64,000 bases of DNA, taken from the NCBI RefSeq assembly GCF_041260155.1, contig NC_091930.1, positions 23,531,237 through 23,595,236 on the forward strand, given 5' to 3'. Positions 1 to 12,529 of this stretch are shown here, piece after piece (position 1 is the first letter of the stretch; every line of letters begins with the position of its first letter). The notes beneath the pieces were generated by a model. It saw only the letters and a list, made by a program, of their open reading frames with translations. It was not told where the DNA came from and did no database searches. Position numbers and translations under genes: made by a program. Source of the stretch: Ptychodera flava. Lineage: Eukaryota > Hemichordata > Enteropneusta > Ptychoderidae.

Positions 1-901
1 TTTCAAAAAAGATAGTGACGACAATTAAAAACAAAGTTATGATAAACGTGTAATCGAAACCTGTCATTTTATAGACAATGTTGGCATATCGAGAAGCACA
101 TGAGTATGTTCAGTTTATAGCGTGTTTAGATATTCCTGCAGAAGGTTGAGTCACAGTAGTTTTTTCCTTCTATTAAGCATCAGAGGATGTGATGTATAGT
201 TAATCTTCTTTTTGAGGTTGCGATTTTGAGATGTAGGGGAAATGTTGTAACAATCTGATATCTATATAACATTTCAGCAACATTTATGTATGATTGTCCA
301 ACCAATAGATCCAACAGCTAAAAATAGTGGTCAAATCCAAGTCCCTTAAAGTACATAAATTGTTTGTGAATAAGGACACGCAATCATACAAAAAGTGGCT
401 TAATTATGGAAAAGCAAAATTCAACTCGAAAATAACATGAAAAGATAGTCGATTTTTTTATTTTGTGCCTCTTAAAGCACAATCAACTGCAATGGACTGG
501 ATAAGCTTAAGTTAAAGTGTCTTTCGCAGGGTGCAGTGCGTGTGCTCGTTCTGTTGTACTAAAGTTCACAAAACGTAATTTGCCAGAGTCTTTTCTGACG
601 TCAAACATCAGTTAGAGAACTAAATAAACGAACAGACGAACAGAGAAAGAAATTATAAACATATGAAAACATTAACAATGCCATTTCAAATTTGATATCG
701 AAATAACGTGCTAAGTTGATAAGCTACAAAAAATATACTTTTAATTAAAATGTCAGCGTTAAAGTGATCGATATTGTGAGAAAAAACAAGCCATATTGTT
801 CACTTTACCCGATTTCAAATAACACCCTTTGACCCTTTACCGTGTGGTCATAAACATATGACGAAACACGCAAGCGTCTTGGCTACATTTACGACGCTCA
901 G
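1..901. other. No gene recognised
   Basis: AT-rich sequence with no convincing exon or repeat. Open frames are short and carry no family signature. Confidence 0.5.
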
Positions 902-1008
902 AGTTACATTATCTCAACCGACGCAAGGTGGTGCTTTCGCTGTGGCAGACTCAATTTTGGACAAAGTGGAAATAATGGGCAAAGAGCCATCCTACATCGG
1001 CATTTATA
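902..1008 (+). CDS. Possible internal exon, Calx-beta-like strand pattern
   Basis: An open stretch lies between a possible AG acceptor (ends 901) and a GTGTAC donor (after 1008). The peptide includes RVTLSQPTQGGAFAVADS, which recalls the end of a Calx-beta or similar beta-sandwich domain (alternating hydrophobics, then a GGA turn). The acceptor has a poor pyrimidine tract and no partner exon was found nearby. It may be a chance open frame. Confidence 0.18.
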
Positions 1009-1247
1009 GGTGTACGCTTACCATTTTGTTGTTTACAGGTATGATAATCACAGTTTCCCTTCCTATTTTCATTCCAACTTTTCCCCACACAGAAAGTGGC
1101 CAGCTCGGGATTTTAACACACGCATAGGTTAGATAAGCCCATTTTTTTACACCATTCACGAAACGAGTATGTGATTGGATAAAATGGCTGTTCTGAGCAT
1201 TTGTAATTACCCCTAGGCCTATGTACTGGTCAGACATCATGTTGCCT

Positions 1248-1322
1248 ATATAATAGTAGTTCTAAACATAGACAGTAGAGAGGGGAATCCCCCTCTACTG
1301 TCTATGTTCTGGACTAAACTAC
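1248..1322. repeat. Short hairpin, arms ~34 bp
   Basis: Near-perfect inverted repeat around ACATAGACAGTAGAG, with a loop of a few bases. It looks like a tiny foldback or MITE remnant. Confidence 0.7.
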
Positions 1323-2035
1323 CAAAAGCTGTTACACAACTGAGAAGTTTTGTTTGAGACGCCATGCCGGGTTCATTCTCAGTGGGTTCTAACATAGGGG
1401 TGGATTTAGATCAGACGCTACAAGACAGCAAACGATACAGAAATTGTGTGACATACATTAGAACTGAACATTCATCTACATTGAAACGTTGAATATATTG
1501 TACAGTATAGCAGTCGAAAAATCCGAACTTCGGTCATATGTTTTTACCGTGACGTGACGCAACAAACATGGAGGTAGCTCCATGCAACAAATGACTCCAT
1601 CGCCACGCTAAAACCCGGATGTTTCGCGACGAGAATATAGAGAAGCTGTCGGGGATGTTTGGTGGGGGAGGTGCTAGAACTGCAACAAATCGACATCAAA
1701 TTGTTCAAGTTGGTGACGGTCATATCAGTTCAGTAAAGATAAAAATACAATCAAATTTGCAACACACGTGGTTTGGCCGAAAAAAGAAAACTATCTACAT
1801 AGTGGACCCATGGAGTAAAAAACTATGATGTCCCCTATATAACGGAAAAGGTCAGTGCCCACATGGATTTTTAATACTAGAGGAAATGCTTCAGGGTCCG
1901 TTTGTGTTTTCTAAAAAGTTTCCTCAAGCTGTAACTAGGTACTAATTGTATGCAGTTAATCCCCTTCTCAAGAGAAAACATTCCCATGTTTTTCTGATGC
2001 ACCATAGATACGATGCATCGTGGACCTTTGTGTAC
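1323..2035. other. No gene recognised
   Basis: No exon supported. A near-palindrome CATGGAGGTAGCTCCATG lies near 1567-1585. Related palindromes recur at about 2430, 2627 and 4010. Confidence 0.5.
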
Positions 2036-2585
2036 ATGTTCCATTCACTATGTAAACCTGCACAACAATAGAGGGAAACGCTGGGGACGAACACAAATCA
2101 CCATACACAGAGTTAGGAGGCTGTAAAGTTTGCAAGGACAAAAGACCACGGACTTTGAAAAGAAGGACCTCGGCTACTTCTCTGGCGTCTACACACGCGC
2201 TGTTCCGCTCTGCGTGGCAGGGCTATAAATACGGCATAATCAAAGCCGAACACTCTTGACTCACACCGGCCGTGGGGCTAATAGCTGACCATCGCGCATC
2301 GGTTGTTACCGTGGCAGAAAAATTACTTTAATAGTAACCTCCGTGACTTTATTTTTAGTTCACGCGTACGTCAGTTCAACGAGGCAAAAAGTTCTCTTCT
2401 ACCGCCATGGTTAGTCATGGAGCCAGGTGCGGAGCTAGTACCTCCATGCTATAAGGCAGGCATTGAGAAATATCTTGGTCATCGCATTCTCAGTGTTTCG
2501 AATGTCATTACACACGGCTTTGCTGGGTGTGCATAGTTTTCCCTGTTTGATGAACGTTAGTGTTGTTATTGCAGGGAAATTAGTG
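2036..2585 (+). repeat. Direct duplication, unit 1
   Basis: This block aligns over about 550 bp with 3645-4206 in the same orientation, with many substitutions and small indels. Shared landmarks are AATAGAGGGAAAC, a block ending GTCTACAC(A/G)CGCGCT, and GGCTAATAGCTGACCATCGC. Unit 1 has a TATA-like CTATAAATACGG near 2222, which is TTATACGG in unit 2. The open frame at 2303-2536 is not kept in unit 2, so coding is unlikely. Confidence 0.75.
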
Positions 2586-3644
2586 AAACCAACACTATTC
2601 TTAATCACAGCTGTCTTACAAAGAGCATGGAGCTAGCTACATGCAAAGAGTAATCTGCATTCGCTGCCCACATGTGGGGGTTGTCAAGCTGATGTAATGG
2701 CCATTCTCCAGATTTCCATAAAGTGTATGCGTAAATAAGAAGAGAAAACTCATGAATTTTAACAGACTCGGTGGGTATGGCTGATTTGGGCCAAACAGGC
2801 CATGGCCACCACGTCAAAATCTGTGTGGGGAAAAGCTGTCATGTTGTGTTCTTTACGAGATAATACTAGTATGTGTAAGGAGTGCAAGTATTGCAGGATT
2901 GGCTCTTAATATTTTCATCGGTTTCACAAGTCTTTTCTTAATATTCCGAGAAAATTAACCTTTTTGCGCTATCCGTCAATAGAATGTTCACTCGAGCTTC
3001 AGCAGGTTCTGAGAATAAGCAAGAAATACCTTTATCCTCATGTACATTGTTTCATGCAAGTGTGTATTAAAGCAATACATAAAAGAGCATAAAGGTAAAT
3101 GTAAAATACATTACAGATAAGTAGTTAAAATAATTTATTTCCCTTCATTCCATAGCAATCAATTAGACATGATTGATTTCCCAAAAGCCATGTTGCTTCG
3201 CCAAGTCTCTAAAATGTGACTATAAAAACCTACCAACTTAACAAATGGCGGCGCTCTTTCTACCTAACCATTCAAAATTGTCCCCACACATAAACTGAAC
3301 AGATTGACCCAGTCACACCTCTCTAAATCCTACTATTCTATAAACTTTTGTTTATGTCGTCAATATATCTATCGCGCGCTCCTAGCACATTTTCCAAGTT
3401 TATTTAACGTTTTTGGTCAAAATTGGCTGTTCTTGCCACCTTGGTCACCCCTCTAAAACGGAAGGTGAGTGGGAAAGCAACATTGTAATTACAAGACTCA
3501 CGAGCATTTAATGAAACACAGGAAAACACGACACATTACACGATTTCAGTGGGTGCAAAAGTTGAGGCTAGTGATCTCTGTAAATGATGAACAAAGGGTG
3601 CAGTTAAGGAATTGTTGCAGCTGGAGAAGTACTGTTTACGAAAT
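2586..3644. other. No gene recognised, between duplicated units
   Basis: No exon supported on either strand. It contains a near-palindromic GGAGCTAGCTACATG at about 2627. Confidence 0.45.
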
Positions 3645-4206
3645 TCCGTTCACTACGTTACCCTCCAGCACGATAGAGGGAAACATTGAACCCGAACTCA
3701 AATCGCCGAACACAAACCCAGTGGCTGCAATTTTGGCCGACCAAAGACTACATGTAAAATAAAAGAAGGGTCCAGCTACTACTCTAGTGTCTACACGTGC
3801 GCTACTTAATTCGCCCTTAGAGGCTGGGCCATTATACGGTTGCGTATTTCTGTACGGCGTAGTCATAGCCGATCACTCTTGACTTACATCGGCCCTAGGG
3901 CTAATAGCTGACCATCGCTCATTGGTTGATACGGTGACAAAAATACTTTAAGTAAATAAGAGTAATAACCACCGTTCTTCTATTCTTGGTCACATGAATG
4001 TTAGTCAATGGAGGTAAATAATTATCTTTTACCTCCATGGTTACTCTGTCGCTTCGATCATGGTGTCAGGAGAGTAACTAGTACCTTCATGCCGTACGGC
4101 AACCATTGTTGAATGTCTTGGTCAGTGCTTTCTCACTGTAAGCTTATTTCGAATGTTTTCACAAACGGCTGTGCTAGGTCTTTGCTGCGTAGTTTGAGGG
4201 AAATTA
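3645..4206 (+). repeat. Direct duplication, unit 2
   Basis: Diverged copy of 2036-2585. It carries an extra inverted stretch at about 4009-4042, GGAGGTAAA...TTTACCTCC, that is not present in unit 1. Confidence 0.75.
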
Positions 4207-4238
4207 TTGGTGTTACGTTAACACTAAAGAGTACTGCC

Positions 4239-4433
4239 TTTAAAGGTTTACAGTCACCTGTAATCAAAATATGGCCATATACGGTTCAAGGGGCGTTCTT
4301 TGGTATTCAAAATGCCCATATGAGGGCGCTGTTTTAAAAAGCGGTCACCCGCTTTAAATCTGCGATTGGTTAGATTTCTTCTTCTCATGGTAACTGTTTC
4401 AAACTTAAAACAGGTGACAGTATACCTTTGAAT
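4239..4433. repeat. MITE-like element, ~195 bp
   Basis: The ends are inverted repeats: TTTAAAGGTTTACAGTCACC on the left against the complement of GGTGACAGTATACCTTTGAA on the right. There is no coding capacity. A target duplication is not clear. Confidence 0.65.
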
Positions 4434-5540
4434 TACCATAAAATATTACTACATGAACGAATCACGTTTCATCGTAAGAGTAAAGACTTCCTTCCTGGTG
4501 ATTTTGGTCATTTTTTTTTTGTTTTATGCTAATTTTGAATCTGTGTAATATAATTTTTGAATGCAATTGTAGGCAAAGTCGCGTGCTGTCCTTTTCTTAT
4601 GTCAGCGTATCTAAAAACGTAAGGAGATAACGTTATCCCGGTGAAGTGCGCATGCATCCGCCTTATGCTCAGTTACCAACCAGCCGAGCTCTAGTGGGAT
4701 GCCATGGCCACTGTAGGAAGTCGTCACAAGCGAAAGCGTGGTCCTCAAAAGAGTGGAAGTTGTTGGATCTAGGATCGTACTACAACAGTCGCAAGGATCC
4801 TAGACATTCTGTTGTATATACACAGACATTTTGTTACATATTTCGAGAGTGTGTACTAGGAGAACACATATTACATATGCTTTTTTTGGTTTAACATACT
4901 TTTTTTGTCAGTACGGGACGATAGATCGAGCATAAATCGACCGCTCCATCAGACTACCCAGAGCACGGGTATCTGTGGTCTTAGCTACCGAGGCAGCCGA
5001 CGACAGCGAAAGCACGTTCCCCAAAGGAAAATATCAAGTATATGTTCCGGACTAGGCAAGAGTTGAAGTTGTCAGTTACATTCCACTTTAAACTCCAGGT
5101 TTCGGTGCGGTAACAAGACGTGTGAGCTGGAACTGGTCGCAAGCGCGCACTATAACGCAAAACGCTACTAATTCAACATCAGCGTTCATGCCAGGTCAGA
5201 CCTACAATTTGTTCCAGTCTTACGTAAAAGGATATATGTAATTTGGTACAGAGAGTAATTGTGTCAGGTCTTGATGTCATTACAGCGTTTGTGTAATTTT
5301 TTGTCAAGATTTTAAGCGCAATTACCCACGATTTTGTCACAAAGGTTAAACATGGTGTGTAATGCAGGGCTAGTACTGAACATGATTAAAGTATTAACAT
5401 TATTTTCGTTATTGTAATTCTGGCCAAAGGCTATGCAAACGTTTAGAACCTAGTATGCTACTGCCAACATCGACCTAGCGGCGATATGCTCGCTGTGTTA
5501 TGTAGAAAATAACTATTTTTGACAAATATGTAGACGACGA
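4434..5540. other. No gene recognised
   Basis: No exon or named repeat is supported in this stretch. Confidence 0.45.
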
Positions 5541-6060
5541 AGGTGAAAATCTTTGATAGCTCATTTTAGTGACCAGACCAAAATGGCAAAAAAGCTGTAA
5601 AAAACACAATTGAAGATTTACTCATAATTTACATATTGCATTACGATCATCTCTAACAGCATGTCAACCGATTTAAAGCTAATTGACGAGTAATTTTCTG
5701 AGAACATTTTCTGACCAAAAATGCAAAAATTGCCCCCCCCCCCCCAAAAAAAAAAAAAAAAAAAATTGCAGATTCTGTCATAGCTGTAATGTATCATAAA
5801 TTAACTTTAAAAAAATTAAGATAATTCTGCACAATTTGAACAAATCATCTCTAGGGACCTATGTACAAAATATCAAAGTTATGTGACATCTAAGTTTGAA
5901 GAAGAAAATTTTTAAAGAATTTTTGACAAAAAATGACAAAATTGCCTTAAAAATACAAATATGCAAATTTTATATGATTTCAACTAATCTAATTGAAATC
6001 ACCCTAGGTAGCCTGCATATCAAATTTCAAAACATTTTCATAACTGTGTGGTCGCAGGGC
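5540..6060. repeat. Degenerate AT-rich repeat with poly-C/poly-A tract
   Basis: The sequence looks like two or three very diverged ~160 bp units. Similar phrases such as ATCATCTCTA and CAAAATTGC recur, with a C11-A run near 5737-5765. No coding potential is seen. Confidence 0.35.
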
Positions 6061-6101
6061 TGTAATGACTGACTTGATTAAGTCTTCTGTAATTCTATCA
6101 G

Positions 6102-6176
6102 GAGTTTGCCGTGCTAAGGTTGTTGATGTAGAGCAGAAAGTCGCCGATCATGAAACAAGTGAAGCCGATTTGAAAG
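6102..6176 (+). CDS. Possible 75-nt internal exon, helical
   Basis: A pyrimidine-rich acceptor (TCTGTAATTCTATCAG) and a strong GTAAGT donor bound 75 nt. The frame gives VCRAKVVDVEQKVADHETS and then EADLK, a charged helix. It is too short to assign. It may belong to a plus-strand gene with the 12.53 kb exon, but the phases do not join directly, so other exons would be needed. Confidence 0.3.
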
Positions 6177-7539
6177 GTAAGTATTCAACGAATTCGAACA
6201 CTTCAACCATGAATTTGTACACTGATAAAAATCTATCTTGCAGACCTACTATCGCCGAAGATTTTTAGGTTCCATAGTGACATTGAAGGTCATTCAAACG
6301 TTACTGTACAGTTTGTACTTTGTCCCTTCACTTAGTTATTAGTTCTGTTATTTTTGAATACCTTTCGTTTTGACGAAATAGGTAGGTAGGCAGATTGGTA
6401 GGAAAGTAAGAAGGTAGGTAGGTGGAAACGTCGTTGAGTAGGTCATTTTAGGTCATTCAAACTCTTACAGTCTATACTTTATTAGTGATTATTTATTGGA
6501 TAAATTTTGTTATTAAGAAAATAGCTGACTTCAACGTTTTTCTTATGTAACAGAAATGTGTAATTTGTCCTGGATTTGACCATTTCGTGTCGTTTAATTA
6601 ACATTACTTTGCCAGCCTTTACTAAACTACCAGAAGTGTACTGTGAACTCAGCGAATTTTCACCTTGGCAAAATTCAAGAGAGACGATATAAAGATATTA
6701 ATTCTCTCGAAAAAAACGGCATAATTAAATTGGCTAATTTCCTTAAGGTAGAATCAGAAGATCTATGCGTCAGAAACAAATTCAGTACAAAATATAAAAA
6801 AAAACGTTAGTTTAAAAAAATGATAAATCTGCTTTGAAGGATTATGTGCCCGAGCCTTCCTTAGAACTCAAAATATTAGAATCAGGAAAAAAAAAATTAC
6901 AGAAGGAGGAAAGACAGAGGGATAATATAGGGAGAAGAATAACGAATGGAAGAAAGGCAGAGGGCGTAAATAGGCTAATGGAAGAAAGACGAAAAGACAG
7001 AGGAAGGCTGGAAAGACTACTAATAGAAGAAAGGCAGAGGGAGGAAGAGAGAAAGGAAAGAGAAAGGGAACGACAAGATAAAATAAAAGATCATCAATTT
7101 AAAGGGACATTATCGCTATCTTTTGACTTCTTTTTCACCAATATTGTTGCAAACGAACAATTGCTGATATCGTTCGACTTATTGAAAGATGTCGAAAAAA
7201 TGGTCGACCATAGACAACTTCCTTCCAATTTTGCCTACACTTTGTAGACAAACCTGGGGTCAGAGGTTTTAGGTGGGCTACTGCGAAAACCATTTTTAGA
7301 GAGCTGTCCCTGTGCGAGGGAAGCGTTCGTTTCCGCGGCCATTGTTAATCTCATTCAACCCATGAACACTCGGGCGAAAACCAGCCTTGCAAACAAAAGA
7401 GCATCGCGATGTCGAACTTCGAAAGTCGACGTTCTGAGAGGAGTGGAAGAAGAGAAAATTGTGAATTTTTAAAACTTCTGAGAAAAACAGAAAAATATTT
7501 TTTCAACAGAAAATGATCATCGTAGATTGTACCTAGCTA
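6177..7539. other. No firm gene; GGTA-rich and purine-rich tracts
   Basis: A GGTA-rich microsatellite lies at about 6378-6423. A purine-rich tract at about 6880-7085 keeps one frame open (6834-7247, 137 codons). Its middle is almost entirely K/R/E, as expected from AG-rich DNA, so it is probably not a real protein. No splice sites or domains support it. Confidence 0.4.
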
Positions 7540-7830
7540 CGATCTTTTATTGTGATCACAAGATCTTTCTTGTTCTCTCAAGATCTTTTCTTGTGCTCAC
7601 GAGAAACTATCTTGTGATCACAAGATCTTTTCTTGTGCTCACGAGATCTTTTCTTGTGCTCACAAGATCTTTTCGTGTGATCACAAGATCTATTTTTGTG
7701 CTCTCAAGATCTTTTCTTGTGCTCGAAAGATATTTTCTTGTGCTCATGAGAAAATATCTCGTGATCACAAGATCTTTTCTTGTCTTCATGAGATCTTGTC
7801 TTGTGCACACGAGATAATTTTGTGTCCTCT
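7540..7830. repeat. Palindromic minisatellite, array 1
   Basis: About 14 units of ~21 bp, of the type AGATCTTTTCTTGTGCTCACG. The units are built from palindromes: AAAAGATCTTTT, CTTGTGATCACAAG and CTCGTGAGCACAAG variants. Open frames on both strands are by-products of the repeat. The same family is inverted at 11440-11960. Confidence 0.9.
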
Positions 7831-9477
7831 TAAGATAGTACCTCGTTTGCTAATTATATTTTCTAACACAACTGTAAAAACTAGTGGATGAGCCCAGCCT
7901 TAATTTCTAGACTGAGTTGATTATGCCATTGAGTGGAGCAAGAGGGACAGAGCACTGCGGCAAACAACGAAAGAAGTGACAGCTTTCAGTGTGCGATGTC
8001 TTTTGGGATTTCAGTCAATAATTGCTTTGTTTCACATCTTGCGTTGCACTGTACTGACAAACGAACATACGAAACATGGACAAAGTTAGAATTCCGATTT
8101 TGTTGCAGATGTCAGTTTAATTTTCGTTTTTGTGCATTAACAGTAATCGCCAAAACTTTCCGAGATTTATAGTTCAAGTCTTTCACCGTTTTAATCTGCA
8201 GCACACCGTGACGTGATAATAAATTCAGTACGAAGGTTTCTACTATGGTCACCTCAAATTATAGCAAACCAAAATAAATGCCAGGTTTCTTTCCGATCAG
8301 TCGATAGAGTGTATCCTCTCAATAATTATTGCAAATGAATTAGTTCTGCGCCACTACGTAAACACATAAAACTCATTCTTGTTTTAAGGAAAACACATGT
8401 TAAATGTGATATGGCATTGTAAAAGTTGTAACCTTTCACATAGGGAACAACTGGACATTGTTCACATTGGTAAACAAGCGTTAATTTCTTATTTTGGGAA
8501 AATGCAACACGTGCTCAAATGTTATACTATAACATCATATCGCAAAGTTCAACAACCAGAACAATGTCACTGAATGCCATGCCGGAAAATGCGAGAGAGT
8601 TTGACCGGTTAAGAAGGGCTTGACTACGCAGTTTCTGCGTAGTGAAGCTTCATTACGTATTCATGGTGACCCCTGGCCAGCTGTCAATAACTTTGGGGGC
8701 TTTTGTCTTTTGGCCTGCTTTGCATATGCGTCGTTGGACACGACCTGCCAATCACCCAGGTAGTCAATTAAACTATTAATTGACTGTTTACCGACCTAAT
8801 TAACACTATCCAGCAGTATCAGTCATATTTTAATCGCGTGGCCCGGTGAGCACAACGTAGGAACGCGTGTATTTCTGTGTGTACGTTTTCACTTGTGGTG
8901 TTGTTTGTACCATCGTGTGTCCTTGTTTCACCTACAGCATTACCTTCAAGGTGACAGGCTTACTATTAATGTTCAGTATCATTGCACTGAGTTCTGCCCA
9001 CGGTGAAAACCACCTGTTTTGCCTACTAATTACTGCCCGTCGCTGCCCGTCCTGAATGTAGCCTATCTATAGCTACAGTAATCACATAAATCATTTATCA
9101 GTTTTGATATATACTCCTAAATTGTAAGTTTGATCAAAATCGAGACCACATTCAAGGGCTATGCAGACTGTCCATGTAAGCACACACAGTGACAAGAAGG
9201 CGGCAAACACCTACTCACCAAGCACATCGAATCGGCGAAAAGAAGCATAAAAGCTAGGCTTATCGCCAAAACAAACGCGCCAAGCGCTAACAAAAACCCA
9301 TACCAAGCGGCCCTTTTCAGGCCACCAAATACTCCAAAAAGGAACTACCAAAAATACGATAAGATGACATAGAACACACAAACACTTAAAAGAAATAACA
9401 AAAATCGTACACATAACAAACAACTGAAACACAACATTAAATACAAAATAAACAATCACAGTAACGTAACAGAAAAC
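7831..9477. other. No gene recognised
   Basis: No exon is supported. An open frame at 8867-9055 encodes hydrophobic, cysteine-rich sequence with no recognisable family or splice context. Confidence 0.45.
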
Positions 9478-10550
9478 ATGGCCGTGGAAATAAATCAGCT
9501 ATTTCCAAAGAAAAGCCGACAACAACATGAAATTCAACAACAACCTATCATCGCTCAAACTATGAAACTCCGAAAAATAGTACTAGGCAAAGCCTTAAAA
9601 TTCATTCGGACACCAACAAAACCAAACAGAATAAAACCACCTCAGGATTTCAACAAATAAAGTCGTATAATGTGACTACGCTACATCGTGAGACACAAAC
9701 AATCGCAACAACACCAATTCAAAGAAAAGTCAAATTGGACTCCACGAAAAACAAAAAAACAAAAACTTGAAAGCTATCTGAAGCTGCTAAATCGCACTTC
9801 TAGAGATACCCTTTCAAACAAGGAACAAAACATGTCGCGTGCCAAAAGAATCGCGATAAACCAGCTTGCAAACATTGGACAATTTTGGGAAAATAACCCT
9901 TCGACAAGGGTCGGTTTTTCGTTATTGTCAACACAAACGATTACGTACTCGAATGCGAAAGGCAATTACGTAACACTCAGTATTATACACAACAAGCCAG
10001 AACAAACAGTAAACAAAGTAAATGAACTATTAATTAAAATGTACGAGAACAAGCACATCAACCAGGATACTTGTAAGTATCTTGATCCAATAAACATAAA
10101 ATCCGTACCCCGCAGTGGTACTTATTGCCTAAAAATTCACAAACCTCCGCAAAAATCTAAAAGACACACCAGTCAAAACAAAATTTACCGAAGTAAAGGA
10201 AATATAGAACAAACAAACCGAACCACCAACGGACTCACAACGTGACCAAAATTAATATACTTGCCTCGCTAATCGGAAAGCAAGACCACTAAAATGCATT
10301 ACAATAAATTTTCACAAACACAAACTAAGGAAAGAATCTACACTGCGACTGATGAGAAACCACACTCGGGTTTCGAAACGCAAGCGTCAAAGGGCGACTC
10401 TATCAACTTTTGTAACAACATAGGTCCGGCTGCGTCTCGCCATAAGCTTTCCCCACACAAACAAAACATTACCGTACACACTAATCCAAACTTCTCTACA
10501 AATATCCAAAGCGAAACAAACATTTCATTAACACAAACAATCGGATAAGA
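9478..10550 (+). mobile_element. Penelope-like retroelement fragment, 5' part of the RT protein
   Basis: The open stretch at 9688-10245 resembles the N-terminal part of Penelope-like element proteins. A WTPRKTKKQKLESYL motif is followed by an NMSRAKRIAINQL block, then a segment ending near YCLKIHKPP, which matches the family's LPKIHKP motif at the start of the reverse transcriptase. The preceding 9478-9660 and following 10294-10548 stretches probably belong to the same old copy. The copy is broken and carries no downstream RT core or endonuclease here. Confidence 0.6.
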
Positions 10551-11439
10551 ATGTAGGAACACATTTTCGAAACGAATCAAACACAAACTCGACACAAAAA
10601 CATTTAGGATAGTTAGGTGGGGAGCCTGTTTCACATTTTTTACATCTCGCTATACTGTCTATGATTCTAAAAATAAAGTCATCTGCCACTTTTTCTGTAT
10701 ACGCGGTTTGGCTCTTCAATCGAAAGTCGGGCGATTTCATGGTTCTTTGGGGCACTTAAGTGTACGCCGAGCTTAAGGAATGTAGTTACATTCGCGATGT
10801 TTTATCCGAAAATTATTTATTCCTTCAAGGGCAAATGCACATAATTTATGCTGTTGAAAATACTGGCCGCTCATAAACAAGACAATAAACTCATATATGT
10901 GCATTTTTACTTATATTGTCAAAGTACCACCGACACCCACAAAAAACCAAATGGTTCAGTCCAGGTATTTGCAACTCTGCCATCCGACTGGTCAACAGGA
11001 AATCAACCATAGGTGTCTTTTGGCACGCGTATACGCCAGTCACCTAGGCGACGGTAATCTGCACCACTTATCACCATCGGGAAGGTACTCCTCCCCATAT
11101 ACCACTGGTGATCCCACCCTCAAGGCACTGCGTCATTCGACCAAGCATTGTTATTGTAATTTCCTGCATAAAATTAACAGCGAGGTCAACCGGTCAAACT
11201 CTCTCGGCATTTTCTCTCATGCTGTAAATCTGTTAAAATCGAAGGTAAACATTGTTGGAGTTATCAAATGAGAAAAAGCTAATGTGCTGTAACATATGTC
11301 ATCGTTTTTAAATACTGACCTTTGAAAGGCAAATGTGATCAAAAACAAACTTCTTCGGATAGACTAACAAATAAGCAAACAAGACTAGCAAACCTTATCA
11401 CTTGTCAATCTTTTGTGGTGAAAAAATAACAAATTTTTG
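10551..11439. other. No gene recognised
   Basis: A 124-codon open frame at 10897-11271 has no family signature. No splice sites or repeats are supported. Confidence 0.4.
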
Positions 11440-11960
11440 AGAACAAGAAAAGATCTTGAGAGCACAAGAAAAGATCTTGAGAGCACAAGAAAAGATCTTG
11501 AGAGCACAAAAGATCTTGAGCACAAAAAAAGTTCTCGTGCGCACAAGAAAATATCTCGTGATCACAAGAAAAGATCTTGAGAGCACAAGAAAAGATCTTG
11601 AGAGCACAAGAAAAGATCTTGTGATCACAAGAAAAGATCTCGTGAGCACAAGAAAAGATTCTTTGATCACAAGAAAAAATCTTGAGAGCACAAGAAAATA
11701 TCTTTGCTCACGAGATAGTTTCTCGTGAGTACAAGAAAAGATCTTGAGATCACGAGATAGTTTCTCGTGAGCACAAGAAAAGATATTAAGAGCACAATAA
11801 AAGATCTTGAGAGCACAAGAAAGATCTTGAAAGCACAAGAAAAGAACTTGTGATCACAAAAAAGATCTCGTGAGTACAAGAAAAGATCTTGTGATCACAA
11901 GAAACTATCCCGTGATCACAAGATCTTTTCTTATGCGCATGAGATAATTTCGCGTGCTGT
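11440..11960. repeat. Palindromic minisatellite, array 2 (inverted relative to array 1)
   Basis: About 22 units of the ~21 bp repeat, mainly GAGCACAAGAAAAGATCTTG, the reverse complement of the 7540-7830 units. Near 11900-11935 the orientation flips. The centre of that flip is a longer palindrome around CCGTGATCACAAGATC. Confidence 0.9.
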
Positions 11961-12529
11961 CAACATAGCACATTGGCGACGCGCATAGCTGGAACGCACC
12001 AAAGCGATCTTCTCTACGTGGGGGTATAAAACAAAAAAAATAAATTTATATCGCCACATTTTGCATTTGAAACCACGGAGATTTTACGCTTAAGGTCTAA
12101 CTACCTATGTTCCCTGTGTCGTAAAAAACCTGAAATATGGAAGACATCGACGCACACTACTGGGCGGGACAGACTTATAATCGTTTATTCTGTAAAAAAA
12201 ACATGCTGAAAAACAAAAGCCGTGTGTGTTCCGACCCAAGGTATATGCGACGCATATCAACGTATTGAAATGTTCAATTTACAATATATACGCTACGTAT
12301 ATGATTAATTCCGTTCCGTATACGTCAATATACGTAAATATACTGAACGTATATCAATCAATTTGTACAGTGTAAGGCAACAATAACAGTGTAGGCTGTT
12401 GCGATCACGTGAAAAAGGAACTGTTCACAGTAGTTGTCCTTGAAAACCTCTTTGATACAATTAAACTAACATGTCTTAAGTTAAGAGTCTGTCTTCCGTG
12501 AGACGAAATGTATTTTTTCTCTATTACAG
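11961..12529. other. No gene; cluster of ACGTAT-type palindromes
   Basis: Between about 12239 and 12355 the motifs TACGTATA, GTATACG, ATATACG and TATGCG/CGCATA recur in alternating orientation. No coding potential is seen. The upstream flank of the 12530 exon is pyrimidine-rich. Confidence 0.4.

Noticed and set aside
6834-7247. 137-codon coiled-coil-like protein
   Set aside because: The charged part is the direct product of an AG-rich tract. No splice or start context, and the flanks are non-coding in character.
7527-7817. Repeat protein with Arg-Ser-Phe-Leu-Val-Leu-Thr units (also 11398-11879)
   Set aside because: The ~21-bp minisatellite is open on both strands because its unit is a multiple of three and palindromic. 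There is no start context or conservation.
7540-7830. CRISPR-like array
   Set aside because: There are no spacers between repeats, units are palindromic and contiguous, and the DNA is animal nuclear.
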